Source of the DNA: JAJRXC01 sp047639555
Lineage (GTDB): Bacteria; Actinomycetota; Acidimicrobiia; Acidimicrobiales; Aldehydirespiratoraceae
Assembly: GCA_047639555.1 (NCBI GenBank)
Contig: JBLIOE010000015.1
Coordinates: forward strand, 1 to 64,000
Reading direction: 5' to 3'
DNA: 64,000 nucleotides
A model generated the notes under the pieces. The model did not search any database. It was not told where the DNA came from and saw nothing but the letters and a program-made list of their open reading frames with translations. Of this stretch, positions 7,781 through 16,496 are shown piece by piece (positions within the stretch are counted from its first letter, which is position 1; each line of letters begins with the position of its first letter). The position numbers and the translations under genes were made by a program.

Positions 7781-8880
7781 AGTTCCGCGTCGGCGCCATC
7801 GTCTTTGTGCTTTGCACCATTGCAGCAGCCTGCAGCGACACCAACGACCCCGTTGCGTCCGCCGACACCACGAGCACGACACCCTCCACCCAGCCTTCAA
7901 CTACCAGCGCCCCGCCCACCACCACCGAACCCGTCGATACTTGGAACGTGGAGGTCGCCACGATCAACGTGCTCCACGGTTTGGTGCCGCCGATCTCTGG
8001 CTGCGCCGAATACACCGATCAGTGCAACATCGAGGCTCGGGTCGAGATCCTCTGGTCCCAGCTGGAAGAGGACGTCGGTTGTCCGGAAATCGTCGCGCTG
8101 CAGGAGATCGCGGCTCGCTGGTTTGAAGTGATTCCCGAGCAACTGCCCTTCCTGTGCGACGGCAACCATGTGCTGCTCACCGAAGATCTCGGCCTCCCCG
8201 ATCAGGAGATGATCCTCACGTCGCTCCCGGTCCTCGCCGACGGCCGTGTTGAGCTGGCGGGCGCACCCGTCTGGTCGGCCCATTGGGCCCAACTCGATGC
8301 GGGCGACGGGGTCACCGTGGATGTCTTCAGTACCCACTTCGCCAGTAACTCGTTCAACCCGCCCTGTAGTGGAGCGCAACTCTCCACCACCTGCCTCGAT
8401 GCCTGCCCCGCGGGCAGCAACCTCGGCGACTGCCACCCTTACGAGGCGTTGGCGTTCCTCGACACAAACGCAGCAGCCGGTTCATTGCAGCTTGTGATCG
8501 GCGACCTCAACAAACGAATCGACGAACCTCGTATCGAGGTGCTCCTCGACGCTGGTTTCATCGACACCCACCTCGCGGCCGGCAACGCCGAATGCCCTGA
8601 GGAAGGTGGGGTGGGCTGCACCACGGGCATCGGCAACGACCGCGAATCGGACTATGCCGGTCTCGACCGGGCCGACAACATTCCGCAGCGGCGCATCGAC
8701 TTCGTGCTGGCTCGACCGCCGGAGGGATGCACCCTGCTTGTTGAGGCCGCCGATGAAGACGGTGATGGCACCAACACTGGGGTGTGGGCCAATCTCCCTC
8801 TCGCCGAACCTGTTGACGGCCTCTACTTCGTCTCCGATCACACCGGAATCCAGGCCGATGTTGGCCTGGACTGCGAATAG
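7777..8880 (+). CDS. Secreted lipoprotein of the endonuclease/exonuclease/phosphatase family
   Basis: 367 residues from a GTG overlapping the previous stop (GTGA). The signal peptide ends in a lipobox (TIAAACSD; Cys about residue 20), followed by a Ser/Thr/Pro-rich linker. The EEP phosphodiesterase fold is supported by VALQEI (metal Glu), VFSTHFAS, LVIGDLNKR (the GD-x-N motif), RRIDFVLA and a final VSDHTGI (catalytic SDH). It probably acts on phosphoesters outside the membrane, but the substrate cannot be told from sequence. Several Cys in the middle (CSGAQLSTTCLDACPAG) suggest disulfides, as expected for an exported protein. Confidence 0.85.
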   Translation: MKFRVGAIVFVLCTIAAACSDTNDPVASADTTSTTPSTQPSTTSAPPTTTEPVDTWNVEVATINVLHGLVPPISGCAEYTDQCNIEARVEILWSQLEEDVGCPEIVALQEIAARWFEVIPEQLPFLCDGNHVLLTEDLGLPDQEMILTSLPVLADGRVELAGAPVWSAHWAQLDAGDGVTVDVFSTHFASNSFNPPCSGAQLSTTCLDACPAGSNLGDCHPYEALAFLDTNAAAGSLQLVIGDLNKRIDEPRIEVLLDAGFIDTHLAAGNAECPEEGGVGCTTGIGNDRESDYAGLDRADNIPQRRIDFVLARPPEGCTLLVEAADEDGDGTNTGVWANLPLAEPVDGLYFVSDHTGIQADVGLDCE

Positions 8881-8889
8881 TCTCCGGGC

Positions 8890-10089
8890 ATGTCTCACGG
8901 GGTACCTATTGATGTCGCCCGCGCTCGGGCCGAAACCCGCGGTTGCCGCGATCTGATCCACTTCAACAACGCGGGCGCCGCCCTTCCGAGCGATGCGACG
9001 CTGCGTACTCAGATCGAACACCTCGAACTCGAGGCGCGTATCGGCGGCTACGAAGCCCACGCACAGGAGCAAGGCCGCATCGACGGGATCTATCGATCGA
9101 TCGCCACGCTGCTGAACGCCGCACCCACCGAGATTGCGCTCTCCACGAGCAACACCTCGGCGTTCGATCTGTTTCTCTATTCACTACCCTTCGCCGCCGG
9201 CGATCGAATTCTCACGACTCAATCCGAGTACGGCGCGAACTATGTCGCCTATCTCCACATCGCCGAGAAGACGGGCGCCACTGTTGAGGTGGTACCCAAC
9301 AATGGCGCCGGCGAGATCGATGTCGAGGCGCTCGAGTTGATGGCCGACGAGCGCGTGAAGCTCATCTCGATCAATCACGTCCCCACCAATGGCGGACTCG
9401 TGAACCCGGTCGTCGAAGTGGGCCGGATCGCTCGATCCCACGGCATCACCTATCTCCTCGATGCGTGTCAATCAGCCGGGCAGCTTCCACTTGATGTCGA
9501 GGCGATCGGGTGTGACGCACTCACGGCCACCGGCCGCAAGTTCATGCGCGGCCCGCGGGGTACGGCGTTCCTCTACGTCCGCCAATCCGTCCTTGAGACC
9601 ATGCACCCGGCGATGGTCGACCACGACGCGGCACATTGGGTCGACGGATCCACCTACGAACTGAAACCCGATGCCCAGCGATTCGAAGTGTGGGAAAAAG
9701 GGTGGGCCGGACTCCTCGGTTTCGGCCACGCCGTCGATGAAGCGCTCGGCTGGGGACTGCCCTCCATCGAGGCTCGCATCACCGAGCTCGCCGACAGCTT
9801 TCGCGAGCGACTGATCGAAGAGGTGCCGGGCGCTCTCGTCCACGACCTCGGCACCAAGAAATGTGGCATCGTCACCTTCTCTCTCGGCGACCGCGACCTC
9901 GACGAGCTGAAGACAAAGCTCCAAGCCCAGCGCATCAACGTGAGCGTGCAGCCGCCCGGCAGTGCCCTGCTCGACACCATGGCCCGCAACCTTCCACCCA
10001 TGATCCGAGCGTCGGTCCACATCTTCAACACCCACGACGAAATCGACGCCCTGATCAGCGCCCTACTGGCCACTTCACAGCCAGACTGA
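8890..10089 (+). CDS. Class V aminotransferase (cysteine desulfurase / isopenicillin-N-epimerase-like)
   Basis: A 399-residue fold-type I PLP enzyme. Starts with the family opening LIHFNNAGAALPS. The cofactor Asp and neighbour appear in YLLDACQSAGQLPLDV, and the Schiff-base lysine is in TATGRKFMRGPRG. A final arm (MIRASVHIFNTHDEID) matches the isopenicillin-N-epimerase-like branch more than IscS or SufS, as no mobile loop with a clear catalytic Cys is visible. The true substrate is unknown. Stands 9 nt after the lipoprotein gene and 14 nt before the next gene, so it may be part of a short operon. Confidence 0.88.
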   Translation: MSHGVPIDVARARAETRGCRDLIHFNNAGAALPSDATLRTQIEHLELEARIGGYEAHAQEQGRIDGIYRSIATLLNAAPTEIALSTSNTSAFDLFLYSLPFAAGDRILTTQSEYGANYVAYLHIAEKTGATVEVVPNNGAGEIDVEALELMADERVKLISINHVPTNGGLVNPVVEVGRIARSHGITYLLDACQSAGQLPLDVEAIGCDALTATGRKFMRGPRGTAFLYVRQSVLETMHPAMVDHDAAHWVDGSTYELKPDAQRFEVWEKGWAGLLGFGHAVDEALGWGLPSIEARITELADSFRERLIEEVPGALVHDLGTKKCGIVTFSLGDRDLDELKTKLQAQRINVSVQPPGSALLDTMARNLPPMIRASVHIFNTHDEIDALISALLATSQPD

Positions 10090-10103
10090 ATAGGTTGCCG
10101 GGC

Positions 10104-10883
10104 ATGAAACCTGTGCCTTTGACGAAGTGGAAGCGCCGTGGCCGGGTCGCCGCGAAGCGCTTCCTCTACTCTCAGCTGCTGTTCAAAGACGCCATTCTTG
10201 TCTTGCTTGGTCGTGAGAAGCCGCTCGTGCGTTTCACCGTTGAGAACGATCCGCCGTCGATCTACCTGAACTTCGCGATTCGCGAAGACCAGGTGGAAGC
10301 CTTCGAGCGCTACATCGCCGTGCCGATGCCACTCGCACCGATGGCTTGCCTCGACACCGATGAGCCGTATTACTGCCTCACGCTCAACATGTATCGAGTG
10401 TCGGGTCTAGCCACCGGCATTCGGGCTGAGTGGTCAACCTATGTGTTCGACAGCGATGGGGTGCCTCGTTACATGGTCGTTGATGCCGAGTGTGAAAAGG
10501 GCACGCTCGACTCGGTCGACCTGTTCACCGTAAAGGGCCACGTCGGCTACACGGCCAACGACGGAGACCTGGAACTCTTCGCCGGAGCGAGTGCCACGAG
10601 CGAGCTCCGCTGCACGGTCACGATTCCGCCCGACGCGCCTTCGGCTCGCTCAGCGCATCAGTGGGTGACCGCAAACGACTACATCTACTGGCGCAACGGC
10701 GTGTGCGATCGCACCTTCTACGACGCCGGCCTCGCCGACGCCGCCATGGTCGAGCTCGATCCCGCGACCGCGACCATCACCGACTCGAGCCAGTGGGCCG
10801 ACTTCCTCGAACCGCATCCACGATCAGTGCTGGCGTTCACCAAATCAATCGAGTTCGCCATGTCGCCCTGGTGGAACCTCTAG
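10104..10883 (+). CDS. Conserved hypothetical protein, possibly acetoacetate-decarboxylase-like fold
   Basis: 259 residues starting at the ATG 10104, just after the previous gene. The middle (APMACLDTDEPYYCLTLNMY, GIRAEWSTYVFDSDGVPRYM) and the alternating strand pattern recall proteins related to acetoacetate decarboxylase. I see no definite active-site lysine motif, so this is tentative. No signal peptide or membrane helix. The C-terminus carries a long loop and ends FAMSPWWNL. It converges with the cupredoxin lipoprotein gene: the two stop codons share a CTAG at 10880-10883. Confidence 0.7.
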   Translation: MKPVPLTKWKRRGRVAAKRFLYSQLLFKDAILVLLGREKPLVRFTVENDPPSIYLNFAIREDQVEAFERYIAVPMPLAPMACLDTDEPYYCLTLNMYRVSGLATGIRAEWSTYVFDSDGVPRYMVVDAECEKGTLDSVDLFTVKGHVGYTANDGDLELFAGASATSELRCTVTIPPDAPSARSAHQWVTANDYIYWRNGVCDRTFYDAGLADAAMVELDPATATITDSSQWADFLEPHPRSVLAFTKSIEFAMSPWWNL

Positions 10884-12166
10884 CTCACCGTGACCGTTGC
10901 GGTCATTTCGGGGTGCAACACACAGAACAGGTCGTACTCACCGGCGGTCTCAAAGCTGAGGTCGAAGGTGTCGGTGGTACCAAGAAGCCCACTGTCGAAG
11001 AAATCCAACTCGGGCAAGAAAGCGGAGCCTGCAGTGACCGTGTGGGGCACGCTGTCGGTGTTGGCGAAACGGACGGTGTCGCCGGCTTCCACAACGATGT
11101 CGCCGAAGTCGAAGTTAGTGATGGGTGCCGCCACGGTGCCATCGCCGCTGGGGATGGTGAAGTTCTCTTCCATCCGAGCCGGATCGGTGACCGGCCAGAT
11201 CGAAGGGTTGAACATCGAGAACACCCCGCCCTGAGCGTCGAAGCTGGGGGCCACGTAGGCGTGCATCATCCAGCTGTTCGTTTCGGCCTGCCAGCTTCCG
11301 CCCGCCTCTTCACAGATCTCACGGGTGGCGACCGCGCCAACGTTGGCACCTTGACAGAGGTTGAAGTGGATATGCCAGTTGTCGAGATCGCCGGCGAACC
11401 CAGCGGGATGTTCATCGGATTGCGCCACGTTGAACACCACACCAACCGCCTCGTAGCCCTCGCTATCTCCCGTCCAAGCACCATTCACACAGGCACCGAG
11501 CTGGGCTCCGCCCCGACCCTCATTGCCTTCCTTGGCAAAGAGAATCATCTGCGGATGAGCGGGGTCGAACCCGTTGCCCGCTCGAACGTCGTAGAAATGG
11601 ATGCCCATGTTGGGTGACTGACCGGAACTCACGAACATTCCGGCCGCGCACGCATCGTCGATGGTCTCGAACTGGGCCAGATAGTCCTCGGTCTGGCCGA
11701 GTTCGTCGACGAGTTCGCCGAGGGTGTCGCGATCCATCCGGAGATACGCCGGGATTTCTTGACCGCTGTCGTAGAGCGCCGAAAGCTCCAGGTAGGAACA
11801 GTCGAGCACGACGTCTTGGCATCGGGTCTGGAAACCCTGCGGCCCTTCGATCAGGCTCGGCAGAATCTCATCGCCCGCGCTCTGGTAGACGTAGCGACTG
11901 AATCCATACACGCCGCCGCTGTTATCGGGATCGACATCGGGCAGAGTGGCGTCGTTAGGTGACGACGGCAGGGCCGAGAGCTCGTCGGTGTAGTCCGGCA
12001 GCACCGGCACGGGCGTTTTTGTCGTGGTGGTGGTCGGCACTTCGGTGGTGGGAGCGGCGGTCGTCGTGGTCTCGGGCGGCGAAACATCGCCACTCCCCGA
12101 GTCGTCACTGCACGCGGCAGCGATCAGGACGAACCCAAGAAGGGGGAACAGCAGTCGACGGCGCAT
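10880..12166 (-). CDS. Secreted lipoprotein with C-terminal cupredoxin domain
   Basis: 428 residues. Lipobox at FVLIAAACSD, then a Thr/Pro/Glu-rich linker. The central part (about 60-320) is unrecognised, with HIHFNLCQGAN and several Cys. The last ~95 residues form a plastocyanin-like cupredoxin: GDTVRFANTDSVPHTVTAG supplies the first His ligand and YDLFCVLHPEM supplies Cys, His and Met, the full type 1 copper set. Predicted to be tethered outside the membrane and to carry an electron or bind copper. The role of the central region is unknown. Confidence 0.85.
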   Translation of the reverse strand: MRRRLLFPLLGFVLIAAACSDDSGSGDVSPPETTTTAAPTTEVPTTTTTKTPVPVLPDYTDELSALPSSPNDATLPDVDPDNSGGVYGFSRYVYQSAGDEILPSLIEGPQGFQTRCQDVVLDCSYLELSALYDSGQEIPAYLRMDRDTLGELVDELGQTEDYLAQFETIDDACAAGMFVSSGQSPNMGIHFYDVRAGNGFDPAHPQMILFAKEGNEGRGGAQLGACVNGAWTGDSEGYEAVGVVFNVAQSDEHPAGFAGDLDNWHIHFNLCQGANVGAVATREICEEAGGSWQAETNSWMMHAYVAPSFDAQGGVFSMFNPSIWPVTDPARMEENFTIPSGDGTVAAPITNFDFGDIVVEAGDTVRFANTDSVPHTVTAGSAFLPELDFFDSGLLGTTDTFDLSFETAGEYDLFCVLHPEMTATVTVS

Positions 12167-12208
12167 ATAAAAACGCTAGTCGCCCGCACCCTTCGGGTCG
12201 AACCTTGT

Positions 12209-13057
12209 TCAGCCCGCTCCGTAAAGGTGGAGTTCTTCGGCCTCGTCGTCGGCCATGTGGTAGCTCTCGTCGTGGTTGGGAAACGAACCCGACCGGACAT
12301 CGTCGGCGTAGGCCTGAATGGCCTCGACGGACTGGGTCTTGATGTCGGCGTAGCGACGCACGAACTTCGGCACGAAACGATCCTCGATACCCAAGAGGTC
12401 GTGGTAAACGAGCACCTGACCGTCGCAGTGAATTCCCGCGCCGATCCCAATAGTGGGGACATCGATCGCATCGGTGACCATCTCGGCCACGCGAAGCGGA
12501 ACACCCTCAAGAACCACCGCGAAACAACCGGCATGGGCCAGCGACTTTGCGGCCTGCACAAGCTTGCGGGCGTGTTCGGCCTGCTTGCCCTGCACCTTGA
12601 AGCCACCCATCGTGTGGATCGACTGCGGGGTGAGACCAATGTGGCCCATCACCGGGATCTCGGCATCAATGATCTGCTCGATCATCGGGAGACGTTTACG
12701 GCCACCTTCGAGCTTGATCGAGTGGGCACCGGCCCGCATGAGCTTGGCCGCGTTCTGCACTGTCTCCTCGGGAGACACGTGGTAGCTCATCCAAGGCATG
12801 TCACCGGTAATGTGGCAGTCGGGCTTGGCCCGAGCCACGGCGGCAGTGTGATGGCACATGTCGTCGATGGAGACCTGGAGCGTGTCGTCGTAGCCGAGCA
12901 CGACCATCGCAAGGCTGTCGCCCACGAGAATCATGTCGGCGCCGGCCTCGCTCGCCATACGGGCGCCGGGCGCGTCGTAGGCGGTGACCATCACCAGAGG
13001 GTCCTTGCCATCACGCGTCTTGTGAGCAGCGATTGCTGGGGCGGTGAGTTTGCCCAT
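12209..13057 (-). CDS. panB: 3-methyl-2-oxobutanoate hydroxymethyltransferase
   Basis: A 282-residue PanB that makes ketopantoate from alpha-ketoisovalerate and 5,10-methylenetetrahydrofolate, the first committed step of pantothenate synthesis. Visible signatures: MVTAYDAPGARMASEAGADM, LVGDSLAMVVLGYDDTL with the metal-binding Asp, KLEGG, IPVMGHIGLTPQS, and IGIGAGIHCDGQVLVYHDLL. Length is normal, with a somewhat longer acidic C-terminus (MADDEAEELHLYGAG). No other pan genes are adjacent. It diverges from the sensor kinase gene. Confidence 0.96.
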   Translation of the reverse strand: MGKLTAPAIAAHKTRDGKDPLVMVTAYDAPGARMASEAGADMILVGDSLAMVVLGYDDTLQVSIDDMCHHTAAVARAKPDCHITGDMPWMSYHVSPEETVQNAAKLMRAGAHSIKLEGGRKRLPMIEQIIDAEIPVMGHIGLTPQSIHTMGGFKVQGKQAEHARKLVQAAKSLAHAGCFAVVLEGVPLRVAEMVTDAIDVPTIGIGAGIHCDGQVLVYHDLLGIEDRFVPKFVRRYADIKTQSVEAIQAYADDVRSGSFPNHDESYHMADDEAEELHLYGAG

Positions 13058-13149
13058 TGTCTGACTCCTTTCCCGTCCAGCGCACGAGTGCTGCCGGCGG
13101 TAAGACGAATGGTAGCGAACGCCTTAGAGAACCTCAAGGGGCGCGTACT

Positions 13150-14283
13150 GTGGACCTCGTGGCCGCCCTCACCGCTCCGCTCGTTCCACTCGACCGTTCG
13201 CTCGAGATCGGCATTCTGCGTGGCATCGTTGCGTACCGCTGGTTGACCATCTCGTGGGCGGCCGTTGCGTTGTTCTTCCAACGCGAACACCTCACTCGGC
13301 CCGGGCTCGCGATTCCGATACTCGGGACCGCCGCCGCTTTCACTGTGTTCAGCACCCTGGCCGCTCGCAACGACGGCGGTTGGTTGATGCTGCGGCGAAC
13401 CATGGTGGTCGAGGCGACGATCGCCGGTGGACTACTTCTGGCCGACGGCGTGATCTGGGGTGGCGTCGATCTCGAAACCCGTAGGCAGTCGTTGCCCTGG
13501 GCCTGGCCGCAGGCGGTCATTCTCACCATCGGGGCGATGCTTGGTCTGCGCGCCGGCGTGCTCGTCGCCGCTGTCCTCGCGGCCCTCAGCTGGTGGGGCG
13601 AACTCAATGTTCGGGGCGGCAACGATAGCTGGGTCGGTGTTGGCTCAAAGTCTGCGTTGTACTTCCTGGCCGGGATCGGTGCGGCGCTGCTGATGTCACG
13701 ACTGCGCGAAGCGTCGATTCAAATCTCCGCGGCTCGGGCCCGAGAAGAGCTCGCGTCCACCCTCCACGACGGCGTGCTGCAAACCCTCGCCGTCATCCAA
13801 CGACGCTCCGACGACCAAGAACTCGTGGACCTCGCCCGCCGCCAAGACCGCGACCTTCGAGCCCACCTATGGGGAACACCCGACGATAGTGATGGCTTCG
13901 CGGCCACCGTTGCGGCCGCGGCAGCCCGGGCCGCCGCGGGGTATGACCTGGCCGTCCAGACCCTGCTCCCCGACGACCTCCCCACGCTCGCGAGCGATGT
14001 CGAACATGCGCTTGGCGGTGCGGTCAGCGAAGCCATCGTGAACGCCTCAAAACACGCCAACGCGTCACGGGTAGTCGTCTACGCCGAACCCCTCGACGAC
14101 GACCCCAACGGGTACCAGGTGTTCTGCTCGGTCAACGACGACGGAGACGGCTTCGATGTGGCGACAACACCCTCCGGACAAGGACTCCGGCACTCGATTC
14201 ATGACCGGATCGAACGCATCGGTGGCCGCGTCGAAGTTGTGTCATCCGCCGCCGCCGGCACAGAAGTGCGATTCTGGATCTGA
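13150..14283 (+). CDS. Membrane sensor histidine kinase (NarL-partner type)
   Basis: 377 residues from the GTG at 13150 (a longer frame to 13057 has poor N-terminal sequence). About five hydrophobic segments fill residues 20-205. Then comes the HisKA_3 helix EELASTLHDGVLQTLAVIQR with the phosphorylated His, and a HATPase domain: AIVNASKHANAS (N-box), VNDDGDGFD (G1-box) and GQGLRHSIHDRIERIGG. It autophosphorylates and passes phosphate to the regulator encoded immediately downstream (stop TGA overlaps that ATG). There is no large extracellular sensor, so it may sense the membrane. Confidence 0.9.
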   Translation: MDLVAALTAPLVPLDRSLEIGILRGIVAYRWLTISWAAVALFFQREHLTRPGLAIPILGTAAAFTVFSTLAARNDGGWLMLRRTMVVEATIAGGLLLADGVIWGGVDLETRRQSLPWAWPQAVILTIGAMLGLRAGVLVAAVLAALSWWGELNVRGGNDSWVGVGSKSALYFLAGIGAALLMSRLREASIQISAARAREELASTLHDGVLQTLAVIQRRSDDQELVDLARRQDRDLRAHLWGTPDDSDGFAATVAAAAARAAAGYDLAVQTLLPDDLPTLASDVEHALGGAVSEAIVNASKHANASRVVVYAEPLDDDPNGYQVFCSVNDDGDGFDVATTPSGQGLRHSIHDRIERIGGRVEVVSSAAAGTEVRFWI

Positions 14284-14918
14284 TGAACGCCACCAACCCC
14301 ACCCACGTACGCGTGGTGATCGCCGATGACCACACCATCTGGCGCAGCGGCGTGCGGGCCGACCTCGGCGAGAACTTCACGGTGGTTGGCGAAGCGGCCG
14401 ACGCGGGCGAGGCCATCGCCGAGATCCGTCGACACAAACCCGATCTGGTCCTGTGTGATCTCCACATGCCAGATGGTGGAGGTCTGCGTGTCGCTCGAGA
14501 ATGTGGCGACGACACAATCATCGTGATCCTCACGGTGTCGGAAGCCGAGCGAGATCTCCTCGACGCCGTGTCCGCCGGCGCCCAGGGATACCTCCTGAAG
14601 TCGACCGAACCCGAGGAGCTCCGGCTCGCACTCTGGAAGGCCGCCCGCGGCGAGCCGGTGTTTTCACCGTCACTCGCGGCACTCGTCCTCACTGAGTTTC
14701 GCCGGATGAAGGTGGATAGTCCCGACGAGGGTTTGTCGCCGCGTGAGCGAGAAGTGCTGCAACACGTGGCCCGGGGTCACACCTACAAGGCGATCGGCGC
14801 GGAGCTGTTCATCAGCCAGAAGACTGTCGAAAACCATGTCCGCAACATCTTGAAGAAGCTCCACCTGAGTCGCAAGCAAGAGCTGATTCGTTACGCCCTA
14901 GAAAAGGGCATCGAATAA
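14283..14918 (+). CDS. NarL-family response regulator
   Basis: 211 residues. Receiver: VRVVIADDHTIWRSGV (acidic pair), LVLCDLHMPDGGG (phospho-acceptor Asp about 57), YLLKSTEPEE (conserved Lys). LuxR-type HTH: LSPREREVLQHVARGHTYKA and ISQKTVENHVRNILKKL. Translationally coupled to the kinase by an overlapping TGATG. It probably controls its own operon and unknown targets. In contrast to the damaged pair at 5.2-6.4 kb, this one is intact. Confidence 0.95.
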   Translation: MNATNPTHVRVVIADDHTIWRSGVRADLGENFTVVGEAADAGEAIAEIRRHKPDLVLCDLHMPDGGGLRVARECGDDTIIVILTVSEAERDLLDAVSAGAQGYLLKSTEPEELRLALWKAARGEPVFSPSLAALVLTEFRRMKVDSPDEGLSPREREVLQHVARGHTYKAIGAELFISQKTVENHVRNILKKLHLSRKQELIRYALEKGIE

Positions 14919-14954
14919 ACCAGCACTCAACCGGACCCAATGGGATTGCGGAGT

Positions 14955-14977
14955 TGACTGCCGTCTGACGGCATCCT
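14955..14977. terminator. Terminator-like hairpin between convergent genes
   Basis: TGCCGTC-T-GACGGCA (14959-14973) is an inverted repeat in the 118-nt gap between the regulator and the convergent small lipoprotein gene. No clear T-tract. Confidence 0.4.
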
Positions 14978-15036
14978 CCCCGATAGGGCGACCTCCTTCG
15001 ACTCGCTCATCGACTGCGCGGTAATCTGAGGCTGCT

Positions 15037-15381
15037 TCACCGGTCGAGTTCGTTGCAATCGGCGACGGTCAGCGTGTACTCAATGTCGTAGACGGAGTCA
15101 GATTCGGCCGGTGCCAGCTCAGAGCGTTGAATCACCCGGAACCGGAACTCGCTACGGCGGATCACCACCCGATACGAATCGCGGATCCCATCTTGATACA
15201 CGTTGCTCCGCGCTCCTGCGGCAATTGGGGTCCAGCCGACACTCGTGTCGGTGACCTTGTCGCTGCTCTCGACAGAAAACGAACATGTGTTGTGTACGCC
15301 GACTGAAACTACTTCTTTTTGGCAAGCGGTAGACATGACGGCCACCAGAAGGCCGATCGAGAGAACTTTGCGTTTCTTCAC
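15037..15381 (-). CDS. Small putative lipoprotein
   Basis: 114 residues. The N-terminus KKRKVLSIGLLVAVMSTACQ is a clear lipoprotein signal, with the lipobox Cys at residue 20. The mature part holds two further Cys (NTCSFSV and VADCNEL) and a beta-rich pattern (YRVVIRRSEFRFRVIQ), so it may be a small immunoglobulin-like or barrel domain outside the membrane. No family recognised. Upstream on the same strand is the zinc-ribbon gene, about 45 nt away. Confidence 0.65.
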   Translation of the reverse strand: MKKRKVLSIGLLVAVMSTACQKEVVSVGVHNTCSFSVESSDKVTDTSVGWTPIAAGARSNVYQDGIRDSYRVVIRRSEFRFRVIQRSELAPAESDSVYDIEYTLTVADCNELDR

Positions 15382-15426
15382 TCCAATGATGCTTTCGAGT
15401 GGCCAGCCGGTCGAGTTGTCATTTGG

Positions 15427-15810
15427 TCAGCCGCCGAGGGCTCGGCTGCGGGTCAGATGGTTCCAGCCGCAGTCGGTACACACTTCGACGACAAACCCTT
15501 GGCTCGCGGCTTTACGAGCATTGAGGCGGGCCATTTCTTTGTCGCTGGTGACACAGCGACCGTGCTTCGGTAGCCACGGGCCAAACACATAGGTGACTTC
15601 GACAAGTGCCTCGTGTTCACAGACGGGGCAAGGGTTCCCGATATCAACACCACAGAACTCAGCGTTGCGCTGGAGCTCTCGTTGCGCGTCGCATACTTGC
15701 TCGGTCGACAGGTCGCCCTCTCGCCATGCCTGCAGAGTCGCCTCTCGGGCAAGGCGGTAGTCAACGCCTGCGCTACCGCCACGAGCGGCTTCGGTAAGTC
15801 CCATCTTCAC
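15427..15810 (-). CDS. DUF5318-like zinc-ribbon protein
   Basis: 127 residues. An N-terminal helical half (VDYRLAREATLQAWREGDLS, then VCDAQRELQRNAEFCG) is followed by a zinc ribbon: CPVCEHEALVEVTYVFGPWL and a second pair in EVCTDCGWNHL. This arrangement is typical of the actinobacterial DUF5318 family, whose role is unknown. The four ribbon cysteines are all present. The start is a GTG at 15810; the ATG at 15804 is an equally good choice. Confidence 0.78.
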   Translation of the reverse strand: MKMGLTEAARGGSAGVDYRLAREATLQAWREGDLSTEQVCDAQRELQRNAEFCGVDIGNPCPVCEHEALVEVTYVFGPWLPKHGRCVTSDKEMARLNARKAASQGFVVEVCTDCGWNHLTRSRALGG

Positions 15811-15866
15811 GAAGCCTGAGGGTACCCCTCCACACGATCGTGTCGAATGGCGGCAAGACTCCCAGC

Positions 15867-16496
15867 ATGGCGCTCCATGATCCTCGCGACCCCAACATCG
15901 TCCGTTCTCTCGACGCGGTCGACTTCGGACCGGGGGTCGGTCCGGAGATCGAACGCCGCCTGATCGGTGAAGTCAATGGGCGACGAATCCTCGACGTGGG
16001 CTGCGGTCTCGGCCACACTGCGGTTGGCCTTGCTCGCCGCGGCGCTCGAGTGATTGCGGTGGACAACGACGTGTCCCAGCTCGGCGCCGCCCGCGATCTC
16101 GCCGCGAACGAAGCCGTCACCATCGAGTTCCATCAGGCCCAACCCGCGGAGCTCGCATTCCTGGCGGCCGACCATGTCGACCTCGCCCTGTCGATCACAT
16201 CGCTGTCGTTCGTGCAGGACCTCGACCGAGTTTTCCGTCAGGTCCACCGGGTGGTCCGGCCGAACGGTCACTTTGTCCTCTCGGTACCGCACCCGGTTTT
16301 GCTGTGTGGACGCCCGGAGGCACCGGTGGCGTGGGACACCGAAGAGCCGATCGGTGATCGATTCGTCCACACTGCCGAAGCGATCGTCATGGCACTCGGG
16401 CGAGCCAACTTTGCCGTCGACAGCTTGTTCGAGCGTCGAAGCAGCGGTGCGCTCCCCGAAACACTTGTAGTGCGGGCCCGAAAGCTCGGCGTCTAG
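15867..16496 (+). CDS. Class I SAM-dependent methyltransferase
   Basis: 209 residues from the ATG at 15867. Motif I is ILDVGCGLGHTAVGLARRGA, followed by an acidic end of strand 2 (VIAVDND) and a typical post-motif VDLALSITSLSFVQDLDRVF. HRVVRPNGHFVLSVPHPV is the usual strand-5 region. No C-terminal substrate signature is visible, so the substrate is unknown. It is convergent with the tRNA nucleotidyltransferase gene and overlaps its end by 4 nt. Confidence 0.85.
   Translation: MALHDPRDPNIVRSLDAVDFGPGVGPEIERRLIGEVNGRRILDVGCGLGHTAVGLARRGARVIAVDNDVSQLGAARDLAANEAVTIEFHQAQPAELAFLAADHVDLALSITSLSFVQDLDRVFRQVHRVVRPNGHFVLSVPHPVLLCGRPEAPVAWDTEEPIGDRFVHTAEAIVMALGRANFAVDSLFERRSSGALPETLVVRARKLGV

Noticed and set aside
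12227..13246. 339-codon frame antisense to panB
   Set aside because: Shadow frame; panB motifs are complete on the other strand.
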